Shown here: in pieces, positions 43,848 to 52,971 of the stretch
Numbering within the stretch: position 1 is the stretch's first letter
Layout of the letters: each line of letters starts with the position of its first letter
From: Gelatiniphilus marinus
Lineage (GTDB): Bacteria; Bacteroidota; Bacteroidia; Flavobacteriales; Flavobacteriaceae
NCBI RefSeq assembly: GCF_042678305.1
Contig: NZ_JBHUDT010000003.1
DNA length: 64,000 nucleotides
Strand: one strand, 5' to 3'
The notes under the pieces: generated by a model
The model's input: the letters and a program-made list of their open reading frames with translations, nothing else
The model's database searches: none
Told to the model about the DNA's origin: nothing
Position numbers and translations under genes: made by a program

Positions 43848-44189
43848 ATGAAGATAGAAAACACAAAAGCACAGATGCGTAAAGGGGTATTAGAGTTCTG
43901 CATACTTTCGGTCTTAAAGGATGACGATGCTTATGTAGCAGAGATTTTAAGCACCCTAAAAGATGCCAAGTTGCTTGTGGTTGAGGGTACTATTTACCCT
44001 TTGCTAACGCGACTTAAAAACGCTGGTCTTTTAAATTACAGATGGGAGGAAAGTACCTCTGGGCCACCACGTAAATATTACGGATTAACCGAAACAGGGA
44101 AGCTGTTTTTAAAGGAATTGAACACCACCTGGAGCGAATTGCACAACGCAGTAAGCATAGTAACAAGCCAAAAAACTACAAAGAAATGA
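43848..44189 (+). CDS. PadR-family transcriptional regulator
   Basis: A 113-residue winged-helix regulator (MKIENTKAQMRKGVLEFCIL; LKDAKLLVVEGTIYPLLTRL, the typical PadR GTIYPLL motif; GPPRKYYGLTETGK). Its stop overlaps the start of the PspC gene by 4 bp. PadR-PspC pairs are common in Bacteroidota and probably regulate their own envelope-stress operon. Confidence 0.93.
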   Translation: MKIENTKAQMRKGVLEFCILSVLKDDDAYVAEILSTLKDAKLLVVEGTIYPLLTRLKNAGLLNYRWEESTSGPPRKYYGLTETGKLFLKELNTTWSELHNAVSIVTSQKTTKK

Positions 44190-46036
44190 ATAAGACAGTA
44201 AACATAAATTTAGCAGGTATATTTTTTCATATAGATGAGGATGCGTACTTAAAATTGCAACGCTATCTTGAGGCTATAAAACGTTCGTTTACAGACTCTC
44301 AAGGGCGATCTGAGATTATAGCCGATATTGAAGCCCGAATTGCCGAACTTTTTAACGAGCGGGTACAGAACAACAAACAAGTTATACGCATAAAAGAGGT
44401 GGACGAAGTGATTGCCATAATGGGGCAACCTGAAGATTACTTGGTGGACGACGAGATTTTTGAAGATGAGCCGCAAGCTACGTACAGCAAAAAATCGGTG
44501 CCTTCAAAAAAATTATTTAGAGATACAGACAACTCGTATATTGGAGGCGTATCGTCTGGATTAGGGCACTATTTTGGTATTGATGTGCTTTGGGTACGTT
44601 TAGCTTGGATTGTTTTAATATTTGGGGCCGGTACCGGCATTCTTTTATATATTTTACTTTGGATTTTAGTGCCGGAAGCTAAAACAACCTCGGAAAAAAT
44701 AATGATGACCGGCGAGCCCGTTAACATAAGTAACATTGAAAAAAAAATTAAGGACGGGTTTGAAAACGTGTCTGAAACGGTAACCGACGTTGCAAAAAAC
44801 GTAACCGAATCGGTATCGGGTGCCGCTAAAAATGTGAGCGAATCGGTATCGGGTGCTGCAAAAAAAGTGGATTTAAAAAAACAGGGCAGTAAAATAAAAT
44901 CGTCTTCCCGAACTTTTTTTGATACCATTGGTGATATTATAATGTTTTTCTTAAAAGTGTTTGCAAAATTTATTGGTATCCTTTTAATTTTTATTGGGGC
45001 CTTTACACTAATAGCGCTGCTGGTAACACTGCTATCTTTGGGCGTGGTAGATGTTATCCATTTACCGGGTTTAGACCTTGTTGAAATTGTAAACGCAGGC
45101 AATACACCTATTTGGTTGGTATCGCTATTAACCTTTTTTACAGTTGGTATTCCGTTCTTTTTCCTGTTCTATTTAGGGCTTAAAATTTTAATAAACAACC
45201 TTAAATCGATTGGCAATATTGCAAAATTTACCCTTTTAGGCGTGTGGTTAATGTCTATTATTGGGCTGGTAGTTATTGGTGTTAGGCAAGCCAGCGAACA
45301 TGCTTTTGATGAAGCTGTAGTTGAGAAAAGAGAATTAAATATTACGGCTAACGACACTATTAATTTAAAAATGGTTGGCAACGATCTTTACACAGATTAC
45401 ATTAATAGACACAGTAACAATTTTAAAGTAGCGCATAATGAAAATGGGGAAAAAACTATTTATTCATCGGATGTTGCCATTATTGTTAAATCGACAACCG
45501 ATTCTCTGGCTACTTTAAGCGTTACCAAAAGCGCCGATGGCAGAAATTATGAAACAGCCATACAACGTGCCAAAAACATTAATTACAATTATGCGCTTAA
45601 AAACAAGGTACTGCTTCTGGATTCTTATTTTACAACAGATACCAAAAATAAATACAGCGATCAAGAAGTAAGACTTACTTTATACTTGCCCGAGGGCTCT
45701 GTTTTAAAATGCGATAAAAATTCAAGCTCGTTTTTCTATTACAGAAATTATCACGGAACTATTGTTACCCATACCGACACCAATAAATATCTAAAAATTT
45801 TAGAAGATGCTATTGAATGTTTAGACTGCCCGATTGAAGAAAAAGAAGAAGATTACAAAGTAGAGGTCGATTTAAAAGATGAAAGCTCTAGCCTAAAAAT
45901 AAATGAAAAAGGCGTAAAAATATCCGTTGATAGCGCTAATTTAAAAATTGATAAAACCGGAATAAAGGCCAACGACAACGAGGTAAAGGTAAAAATTGAT
46001 GGCGATGGCATTTCAATAAAAACTAAGGAAAATTAA
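44186..46036 (+). CDS. PspC-domain envelope-stress protein
   Basis: A 616-residue protein. After a helical N-terminus, residues 109-166 form a PspC domain (IGGVSSGLGHYFGIDVLWVR, then a membrane helix WIVLIFGAGTGILLYILLWI). Two repeats of NVTESVSGAAK / NVSESVSGAAK (about 200-225) lie in a linker. Four more membrane helices follow (about 250-380), then a large C-terminal beta-rich and charged region ending with SSSLKINEKGVKISVDSANL-type repeats. It resembles phage-shock-like sensors; the exact role is unknown. Translated after PadR with a 4-bp overlap. Confidence 0.88.
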   Translation: MNKTVNINLAGIFFHIDEDAYLKLQRYLEAIKRSFTDSQGRSEIIADIEARIAELFNERVQNNKQVIRIKEVDEVIAIMGQPEDYLVDDEIFEDEPQATYSKKSVPSKKLFRDTDNSYIGGVSSGLGHYFGIDVLWVRLAWIVLIFGAGTGILLYILLWILVPEAKTTSEKIMMTGEPVNISNIEKKIKDGFENVSETVTDVAKNVTESVSGAAKNVSESVSGAAKKVDLKKQGSKIKSSSRTFFDTIGDIIMFFLKVFAKFIGILLIFIGAFTLIALLVTLLSLGVVDVIHLPGLDLVEIVNAGNTPIWLVSLLTFFTVGIPFFFLFYLGLKILINNLKSIGNIAKFTLLGVWLMSIIGLVVIGVRQASEHAFDEAVVEKRELNITANDTINLKMVGNDLYTDYINRHSNNFKVAHNENGEKTIYSSDVAIIVKSTTDSLATLSVTKSADGRNYETAIQRAKNINYNYALKNKVLLLDSYFTTDTKNKYSDQEVRLTLYLPEGSVLKCDKNSSSFFYYRNYHGTIVTHTDTNKYLKILEDAIECLDCPIEEKEEDYKVEVDLKDESSSLKINEKGVKISVDSANLKIDKTGIKANDNEVKVKIDGDGISIKTKEN

Positions 46037-46155
46037 AACAACTCATCATTAAAAAATAACAGTTCAGATATTTAAGTTTTAAATGAATAAAAACAATAGT
46101 GATATTTGAACGGGTAAAAATAAATCATTAATCATCAATCAAAAAACGAACAATT

Positions 46156-46893
46156 ATGACAACACTAACAAAAATTATCGTAGCAACAGTACTTGCCATA
46201 CTAAGCTTAACTCTATTTTCCTGCAATTTTGATATAAACATGAACTCTGGCGTTAAAGGCAATGGCAATGTGCAAATAGTAGATCGAACCGTAACCGAAT
46301 CGTTTTTAGCTATTAAAGCAACCGAAGGATTAGATGTTTATTTAACACAAGGCAACAGCGAAAGCATAAGCGTTGAAGCTGATGAAAATTTACACGAACT
46401 GATTTTAACCGAAGTGATAGATGGTGTTTTAAAAATTCACACAAGCCAGAATATTGGCAAGGCCACAGCTAAAAAAGTAATGGTTAGTTTTAAAGATGTT
46501 TCTGCAATTACCTCAACAAGTGGCAGCGATGTATATTCTACCAATACCATTAGCGCCAATCATTTAAAACTAAAATCGACTAGCGGAAGCGATATGGAGT
46601 TGGATGTTAACACCTCGATATTAGAATGTAAATCTACCAGCGGCAGCGATTTAAAATTATCTGGCAAAACCAACAAACTAATTGCAGAAGCCACAAGCGG
46701 AAGCGATATTAAAGCATCAAATTTAATTGCCGAATCTAGTGAAGTTAAAGCTACAAGCGGTGCAGATATTAGCGTAAACACCGTAAAAGAACTTACGGCC
46801 AAAGCTACTAGCGGTGGCGATATAAAATATTATGGCAATCCAGAAAAAGTGAATAAAAAAGATGGCGTTTCTGGCAGTATTAGAAAACAGTAA
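46156..46893 (+). CDS. DUF2807 (head GIN) lipoprotein with TSGSD repeats
   Basis: A 245-residue SPII lipoprotein (LFSC, Cys23) with a putative auto-transporter adhesin/head-GIN domain (DUF2807). GNGNVQIVDRTVTESF opens it, and from residue 118 the motif TSGSD/TSGAD/TSGGD recurs six times, one per beta-helix rung (spacing about 20 residues). It forms a likely right-handed beta helix at the cell surface. Placed after PspC as in related clusters; role unknown. Confidence 0.88.
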   Translation: MTTLTKIIVATVLAILSLTLFSCNFDINMNSGVKGNGNVQIVDRTVTESFLAIKATEGLDVYLTQGNSESISVEADENLHELILTEVIDGVLKIHTSQNIGKATAKKVMVSFKDVSAITSTSGSDVYSTNTISANHLKLKSTSGSDMELDVNTSILECKSTSGSDLKLSGKTNKLIAEATSGSDIKASNLIAESSEVKATSGADISVNTVKELTAKATSGGDIKYYGNPEKVNKKDGVSGSIRKQ

Positions 46894-46895
46894 AT

Positions 46896-47103
46896 AACGT
46901 GAGTTCGATTTAAAATTTTTATAATTATATGCTTTAGTTTGTTGTTTTTTTAGTTGTTTGTCATTTCGACAGAGCGAGGAACGAGCGACGAGAAATCTCA
47001 TTCAATAGAGATTCTTCCTCATTCTTCGTTTGAATGACATGGTTTTAACTTTGTAAGTTTACAACCTACTGATTATGAACTATAATTATATCGAACTCAC
47101 GTT
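46896..47103. mobile_element. MITE-like element with 14-bp terminal inverted repeats
   Basis: Perfect 14-bp inverted ends AACGTGAGTTCGAT (46896-46909) and ATCGAACTCACGTT (47090-47103) enclose 180 bp, with AAAT as a direct repeat on both sides (46892-46895 and 47104-47107), like a target duplication. A further hairpin element of CATTTCGA type (46959-47039, TGTCATT...AATGACA) lies inside. It has no transposase, and directly follows the DUF2807 stop codon. The gap of 326 bp to the LysE gene otherwise holds no gene. Confidence 0.6.
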
Positions 47104-47219
47104 AAATAAGTATTGTTATAACAGGTTGGTTGGTAAAATGCAGCACTTTACCAAAAAGTGAGTAAAGCATTTTATAATCCTAAAATATTTCTTTACTTTG
47201 TGTAAAGCCACTCTCAATT

Positions 47220-47900
47220 ATGTTTGATGATATTTTAGCAGCCATCCCCTTTGGTTTTATACTAGCCTTTACAATTGGCCCTGTGTTTTTTGTGCTTTTG
47301 GAAACTAGCGCTACCAAAGGTTTTAAAAGCGCTCTTATTTTTGATTGCGGCGTTATGCTTGGCGATATCCTATTTATTATTATTGCTTTTTACAGTACCA
47401 ACAGATTATTGGACAAAGTGAAAGACGATCCTAGTTTTATAATTTTTGGTGGTGTTTTATTGGTAACCTACGGTATAATCTCGTTTGTTAAAACATCAAA
47501 ATCTTTTCGGCAAATTGTTAGGGAATATCATAAAATTGAAATAAAAAAAGGCTACGGAAAGCTATTTTTAAAAGGATTTTTGCTCAATTTTATAAATATT
47601 GGTGTTTTATTGGGCTGGGTAGCTTTTATAGTTTTGGCAAACTCGCTAACAGAATCTAAAAACGGGGTAATGGTTTTTATTTCAACCATATTAATTGTTT
47701 ATTTTCTGGTAGATCTGGTTAAAATAGCTATTGCAAAAAAATTAAAAAACAAACTTACGCCTAAACTTATTTTTAAAACCAAAAAAGTTATTGCACTTGT
47801 AATTCTAGGCTTTGGAATTTTATTGCTGGCACAGGGTTTTTTTCCGGATGAGAAGAAAATAATTAAAGAAACACTAGAGCAAATTAACCCTTTGAAATAA
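47220..47900 (+). CDS. LysE-family translocator
   Basis: A 226-residue membrane protein with six helices and the LysE/RhtB N-terminus (AIPFGFILAFTIGPVFFVLL). It exports amino acids or related small metabolites; the substrate is not predictable. Single gene, ending before a bidirectional terminator. Confidence 0.9.
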   Translation: MFDDILAAIPFGFILAFTIGPVFFVLLETSATKGFKSALIFDCGVMLGDILFIIIAFYSTNRLLDKVKDDPSFIIFGGVLLVTYGIISFVKTSKSFRQIVREYHKIEIKKGYGKLFLKGFLLNFINIGVLLGWVAFIVLANSLTESKNGVMVFISTILIVYFLVDLVKIAIAKKLKNKLTPKLIFKTKKVIALVILGFGILLLAQGFFPDEKKIIKETLEQINPLK

Positions 47901-48037
47901 ATTAGGATTCTTGCACATTGGAAATTTTATTTAATGCTGGTAGGTAGATTAATTTGTTACAAGTTATGCGCTTTACTGTGTTTAACGCTATAAGAAGACA
48001 CATTTTAGGCCAAAGTAGAACAATCTGGTAATAGAGC

Positions 48038-48082
48038 AAAAAAAAAAAGACTGCCTTTTATTTAAGACAGTCTTTTTTTTTT
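48038..48082. terminator. Bidirectional terminator LysE / gldN
   Basis: Arms of an A-run plus GACTG (48038-48053) and CAGTC plus a T-run (48068-48082); long A/T runs on both sides serve both convergent genes. Confidence 0.85.
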
Positions 48083-48110
48083 GGGTGAAAACCTTTAGGA
48101 AGTTGTAAAC

Positions 48111-49001
48111 TTAATAAGTCCACATATCCAATTCAAAATCTCGAATTTTATCTTTTATACGTTCAGATTCCAACAACTGCATTAAGGCATTATCAGAGAC
48201 ATATTCACTAATTGTCCTATCTCCTTGAACATTTTCTTCTTTATAAATGTAACCATCAAAACGTCTAGAATTTAATATGTGGTCGAAAGAGAAAGGTATG
48301 GAACTATTCTCACTGTTAAACGATTTTGCTTCATGCAACACTTCTCTGGCATCTGGGAAAAAAACCCAAAACAGCTCTACCAAATCTGGTTCTTCTTCAT
48401 CTATAAAGTTAACATCTGGAGCTACTGGAGCAATGCCCAACAAGCGGTATTTCATTTCGGCCTGCCTTTTATCGAAATACCATAGCCCTTTTATGCGGTA
48501 TTCTCTAATATCTGCTGCTGTAATGTCGCGTCTGTTAATATATTCGGGAGATAATTCTTCTCCTGCATTTAACTGCTCAATACCTAATTCTGTGGTATCA
48601 ATCATGGTTAAAGCAGCCTCAATATCTTTTAAGGTTCGCTTGGTTGTAAAATAAGAGTCGTCATAGATGTTTTCTATTTTCCCTTCTTTGATGCTCTTCA
48701 TGAGCACGTGGTACAACGAGCGCCTATTGCTGCCAATATTATTGGTATCGATTGGGTAATAAAGCGGAAAATTAACCCGTTCGTCTAAAACGATTTTTTC
48801 CCAAACCATTCTTGCAAAAAGAATATCTCTATCGTCAACATAGCCATATTCCAACGGTTTATCGTTATCGACTGCTTTTTGGGCTTCTGTTCTTACCCCA
48901 ATTTCTTCGGGGCTTTTAGCGTTTAGTATGTTAGCTTGTGCTACCATACCAGACACTGTAAAAACTGTTGCTGTGGTTAATAAAAAACTTTTTAAATTCA
49001 T
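48111..49001 (-). CDS. gldN: Gliding motility protein GldN
   Basis: A 296-residue periplasmic component of the type IX secretion machine (signal peptide to about residue 21; MNLKSFLLTTATVFTVSGMV). It partners with GldK on the outer-membrane ring. Conserved regions include RDILFARMVWEKIVLDERVN and GLWYFDKRQAEMKYRLLGIAP. It is the last gene of the gldKLMN operon, separated from gldM by 117 bp. Confidence 0.95.
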   Translation of the reverse strand: MNLKSFLLTTATVFTVSGMVAQANILNAKSPEEIGVRTEAQKAVDNDKPLEYGYVDDRDILFARMVWEKIVLDERVNFPLYYPIDTNNIGSNRRSLYHVLMKSIKEGKIENIYDDSYFTTKRTLKDIEAALTMIDTTELGIEQLNAGEELSPEYINRRDITAADIREYRIKGLWYFDKRQAEMKYRLLGIAPVAPDVNFIDEEEPDLVELFWVFFPDAREVLHEAKSFNSENSSIPFSFDHILNSRRFDGYIYKEENVQGDRTISEYVSDNALMQLLESERIKDKIRDFELDMWTY

Positions 49002-49118
49002 GAGTTTCTTTTATTTTGTTTGTCCAACGGTCTCATTTAACATCCATAGTTTTTTTGGGTTTAAAAACCTATGGATGTTTCATTCTCTTTTATATTATTG
49101 GGTTTTACCCATGTAATA

Positions 49119-50681
49119 CTAGTTTGTAAGCTCAACAAATACCGGAGATACTTTTTTAAGTATTACACTAACACCAGAGGCTTTAGCTTCAATATCGAAT
49201 ATTTGAACCCCAGACCCACGTTTTGCTTTTCGTAAAGCAGCTTTGGCTCTACTATCTAACTTGTTTCCATTAACATTTATTGTGGGCTGGCCAGGAACTT
49301 TAAACTTAAATCCTGTTACACGTAATGGCAACTCGAAATCGAAATCGTCAAATTTAGCACCAATGGTTGAGATTTCAAGGCTGTTACGTTGCATTTTTAT
49401 AGCACCGTCTTCTCCTCTTACCGTACCTGTAGGCTTTGGCAAATCTTTTATTCTGAATTTGGCATTATCGCTTACTTTTCCACCATCTGGTAGAATACCG
49501 GTTACGTTAATAGTAACTTCTCTACCTTTTATTCTTGTAGCATCCATAACATAACTACTACCAGATTTTCTTGATAAACCTTGCGCACTAGCCGTTACTT
49601 TATTATCCGGAATACCAGCAAACGAAATGGTCATGGGGTTTTTAACACCTCTGTAAACCACATTCATTTTATCTGCTGAAATGGTGGCTGAATTTGGTTT
49701 GGCAACGGTTGCAAATGATGAATTTACAGGAACTTCAATTTCTTCGCCGTCTTGGTCGAAAATTAATTTTCCTTCAATTCTATGCTCGCCTACACCACCA
49801 GTACCTATTTTAAGCTTTACTTTACCTTCTTCAATAGTATATTGGTTTTCTGTTAATGGTCTGCCATCCAAGGTTAGCTCTACCCTACTTGGTTTTGTAG
49901 AGGCGTCTTTTCTACCTAAAACGATCTGTCCATCAAACTGCTCGCCGTTAAAGTAAGCTGATTTTGAGGTTTCCATTAATGTGGTATAGTTGGTCATGGA
50001 CACTTCACTGGAGAGCGTACCTTGCAGCATGTTTCCTAAAACTTCAGACTCTGTGGTCTTAATATCGGCTTGAAGCTGTGTCATTTTAGTTAATGAGGCT
50101 ACTAAAGGAAAGCCTTTGTAATGGTATTCTAGCCAATCTACTTTTATTCCGTCTCTGTTTATTTCTTGATCGGTATTAAACTTATCTTTAACGTCTTTAA
50201 TAACGTTTTCCATTCCTTTTTTACCTTCTAATAAAGATACTACACCTTCTCTAAAGGTACTTATTTGGTTTAAAAACTCTTGTCCTTCTGGTTTTAGTTT
50301 GTCTCCTTTAAAGAAATTTTGGTCTAGGTAATCGCCCCTGTCCATAATTTCGTAATCAGTAGCGTCATCAACCGTTTCGGTCATTTTTGTTTTTAATTCT
50401 GACAAATAAGCATCAAAATCCATTGCCAATTTGTGCAGTTTTTCTGCATCTGCCTTTAGGGGTTCGTACTTTTCTGGCTGTTCTTCGGCCTTAAGTTTTA
50501 AACTAGCTACAAAACTAGCGTTGCGTACCTCGGCGGCTTCGTTAGATTCTACGAGTCTTTCGTTCATTAATCCGAAGGCTGAAAGCACTTCTTTAGACAT
50601 ATTTAAAGCTAGCATTGCTATAAATATTAAATACATCAGATTAATCATTCTCTGTCTTGGTGATAAATTTCCTCCTGCCAT
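49119..50681 (-). CDS. gldM: Gliding motility protein GldM
   Basis: A 520-residue inner-membrane protein that, with GldL, forms the proton-driven motor of T9SS and gliding. One N-terminal membrane helix (about 10-35; MINLMYLIFIAMLALNMSK) is followed by a long periplasmic shaft of beta domains, with the family's ATISADKMNVVYRGVKNPMT region. The 520 residues match known GldM. It starts 48 bp after gldL. Confidence 0.96.
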   Translation of the reverse strand: MAGGNLSPRQRMINLMYLIFIAMLALNMSKEVLSAFGLMNERLVESNEAAEVRNASFVASLKLKAEEQPEKYEPLKADAEKLHKLAMDFDAYLSELKTKMTETVDDATDYEIMDRGDYLDQNFFKGDKLKPEGQEFLNQISTFREGVVSLLEGKKGMENVIKDVKDKFNTDQEINRDGIKVDWLEYHYKGFPLVASLTKMTQLQADIKTTESEVLGNMLQGTLSSEVSMTNYTTLMETSKSAYFNGEQFDGQIVLGRKDASTKPSRVELTLDGRPLTENQYTIEEGKVKLKIGTGGVGEHRIEGKLIFDQDGEEIEVPVNSSFATVAKPNSATISADKMNVVYRGVKNPMTISFAGIPDNKVTASAQGLSRKSGSSYVMDATRIKGREVTINVTGILPDGGKVSDNAKFRIKDLPKPTGTVRGEDGAIKMQRNSLEISTIGAKFDDFDFELPLRVTGFKFKVPGQPTINVNGNKLDSRAKAALRKAKRGSGVQIFDIEAKASGVSVILKKVSPVFVELTN

Positions 50682-50729
50682 GTCTAATTAGGTTTTTGGT
50701 TAATTAATAAAATTGGGTTAACCCGCTAA

Positions 50730-51371
50730 TTAGTTTTTGTTCATTGCAGTTAACATACCACCGTAAACACCGTTTAGCGACGATAAATTAGAGGCTAAAG
50801 ACTGCATTTGCTCTTTTAATTTGGCTGCATTCTCTACAGATTCTTCGTTTATTGCTGCTTGTTTGTTGATGCTTTCCAGCTGTACTTTATATAGGCTGTT
50901 TAAAGATTCCATTTGTGCAGCGGCAAGTGTTAGCTCTTCGCCATACTTTTTGGTTGCCTCGACAGACTCTACTGTTGAGGATATATTTTTCGCAGCACCT
51001 TCAAAACTTTTAATGCTATCGCCTAAACTTGCCATGAGTTCGCCATCTATTTTGGCGTCTTTTAACAACTCGTCGAGTTTTTTAGATAGTAGCCCTTGTG
51101 GGTTTTCTTTTTCTTTTTTTGTGGTGCCGCTTTGTGCTCCAGCTAATTCTGGATATACCAAGGACCAATCGAGATCATCATCTACGGGCTCGAATGCAGA
51201 AATTGCAAAGATAATAGCCTCGGTTACAAGACCTAAGGTTAACATAAAGTTGCCGTCTATAAATCCAAACTCCATATGAGTGATTTTGAATAAAGCTCCA
51301 ATTATTACAATTGCTGCTCCTAATCCATAAGCCATATTCATGAATCTTTTACTTGCTTTTGACTGTGCCAT
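50730..51371 (-). CDS. gldL: Gliding motility protein GldL
   Basis: A 213-residue inner-membrane motor component with two membrane helices (about 13-30 and 40-60; YGLGAAIVIIGALFKI and MLTLGLVTEAIIFAI). Glu49 in the second helix is in place for proton coupling. The cytoplasmic C-terminal half is coiled coil. It lies between gldK and gldM with 75 and 48 bp gaps. Confidence 0.95.
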   Translation of the reverse strand: MAQSKASKRFMNMAYGLGAAIVIIGALFKITHMEFGFIDGNFMLTLGLVTEAIIFAISAFEPVDDDLDWSLVYPELAGAQSGTTKKEKENPQGLLSKKLDELLKDAKIDGELMASLGDSIKSFEGAAKNISSTVESVEATKKYGEELTLAAAQMESLNSLYKVQLESINKQAAINEESVENAAKLKEQMQSLASNLSSLNGVYGGMLTAMNKN

Positions 51372-51446
51372 AATTTTCGGTTTTTAATTTTAAGTAGTAA
51401 TACTTAAGTAGGTTAATAGTTTTATTATTGATTTGATTAATATTTA

Positions 51447-52814
51447 TTAGTTTCCAGCGCTCTGTGTTACTTTTGTCCCCATGTAATCTTGCACTGTTCT
51501 GAAACCTATATAACTTCTTGCAGAATCTGCGTATTCGTAATCTCTTGAACTTACTTGTAAAAAGTAAGCAACATCTTTCCATGAGCCCCCTCGAACCACT
51601 TTACGCTGGTTGTTTTTATCGTTAACACTAGGGTTTATGGTTGATGTGTATTCGTAAGAATTAGGGTCGTAAGATGCATTTACCCATTCTGATACATTAC
51701 CGGCCATGTTGTACAAGTTATAATCGTTTGGATCATAAGACTTTGCTTCTACGGTGTATAATGCTTGATCTGCTGCGTAATCGCCACGAACGGGTTTAAA
51801 GTTGGCCATAAAGCATCCTCTGTCGCTCTTGGTATATGGGCCTCCCCATGGATAGGTTGCTGCTTGCAAACCGCCTCTGGCAGCATACTCCCATTCTGCT
51901 TCGTTAGGTAATCGAAATCTATTAACAAAGGCTGCTTTTTTTGATTTTTGATAGGTATTTTTGTTTATGGTTCTCCACTCACAGAATGCTTTGGCTTGTT
52001 TCCAGGTTACACCTACAACCGGATAGTCGCTGTAAGCATCGTGCCAAAAATAGTCATTGTGCATAGGCTCGTTGTAGGAATAAGCAAAATCCCTTATCCA
52101 AACCGTGGTATCTGGATATACTTCTATTTCTTCCTTTACAATTACGTCTTTACGCTTTACACCTCTATTTCTAGCGGCTTCTTGTATATCCATATAGCTG
52201 TATTGGAACTTAAACTTTTTTACATCCCAAGTACGTTGGCCGTTGTACGATTCGTCTAATGGCAAATACATGGTATCCATTACCTCTGCGTAATATTCGT
52301 CTGGATATTCATCGGTATCGAATATCAAATCTACATCGTGGTTTAATTTTCTACCTTCATATCCTGTTGGCCCAAGACCTGTGTAATTTTCGAACATGTA
52401 CTTTTCGTAAACCGACATGTTGGCGGTATCTGCATCTTTAAAAGCATATTCTCCTGTACCTCCATCTTCTGGGGTAAGCCCAAAATCGTCTGCTATTTTT
52501 GCCAATTCCAATCTTACAATAGAATCTCTTACCCAGTGTACAAACTGTCTGTATTCGCTGTTGGTTATTTCTGTGGCGTCCATATAAAGAGCCCTTACGG
52601 TAACTGTTTTGGCAGGAGCATCATGAATTCCGGCCAAATCGTCATCAGCTTTACCCATTATAAATGAACCACCAGGAATAAGCTCCATGCCATACGGCTT
52701 TTCCGGGTGCCATTTTTTACCCTTAACACCTACCAGTTCGCCTCTATCTTTAGAGCCACAACTAGCTAGAATTGTTAGTACTGCGGTTAATAAAATAAAC
52801 TTTTTCATATCCAT
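51447..52814 (-). CDS. gldK: Gliding motility lipoprotein GldK
   Basis: A 455-residue outer-membrane-associated lipoprotein of T9SS (signal with LASC, Cys19) carrying an FGE-sulfatase-like fold (MELIPGGSFIMGKAD; GVTWKQAKAFCEW; RLPNEAEWEYAARGG; VVRGGSW). The fold is used structurally in the GldK-GldN ring. It heads the operon, and a promoter with correct spacing is just upstream. The start may be the second Met (52808). Confidence 0.96.
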   Translation of the reverse strand: MDMKKFILLTAVLTILASCGSKDRGELVGVKGKKWHPEKPYGMELIPGGSFIMGKADDDLAGIHDAPAKTVTVRALYMDATEITNSEYRQFVHWVRDSIVRLELAKIADDFGLTPEDGGTGEYAFKDADTANMSVYEKYMFENYTGLGPTGYEGRKLNHDVDLIFDTDEYPDEYYAEVMDTMYLPLDESYNGQRTWDVKKFKFQYSYMDIQEAARNRGVKRKDVIVKEEIEVYPDTTVWIRDFAYSYNEPMHNDYFWHDAYSDYPVVGVTWKQAKAFCEWRTINKNTYQKSKKAAFVNRFRLPNEAEWEYAARGGLQAATYPWGGPYTKSDRGCFMANFKPVRGDYAADQALYTVEAKSYDPNDYNLYNMAGNVSEWVNASYDPNSYEYTSTINPSVNDKNNQRKVVRGGSWKDVAYFLQVSSRDYEYADSARSYIGFRTVQDYMGTKVTQSAGN

Positions 52815-52857
52815 AGAAAACTCGAGGTTAATTATTTAAGCTTTACTTTTGAGAGCG

Positions 52858-52888
52858 TAAACATATTTATATATTTTTTAAAAAACAA
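52858..52888 (-). promoter_or_regulatory. gldKLMN promoter
   Basis: On the minus strand TTG (complement of 52886-52888), a 20-bp spacer and TATGTTTA (complement of 52858-52865), one mismatch from TAnnTTTG, 43 bp before the gldK start. Confidence 0.6.
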
Positions 52889-52971
52889 CTTTATTTACAA
52901 AAAAATTACATTTCATCGTGAAAAAATTACATTTTACCGATAAAATCCAGTATTTGACCATGTTTTGTCCA

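Noticed and set aside
48279..50956. Plus-strand frames across gldN and gldM
   Set aside because: Antisense to conserved genes, with no recognisable products.
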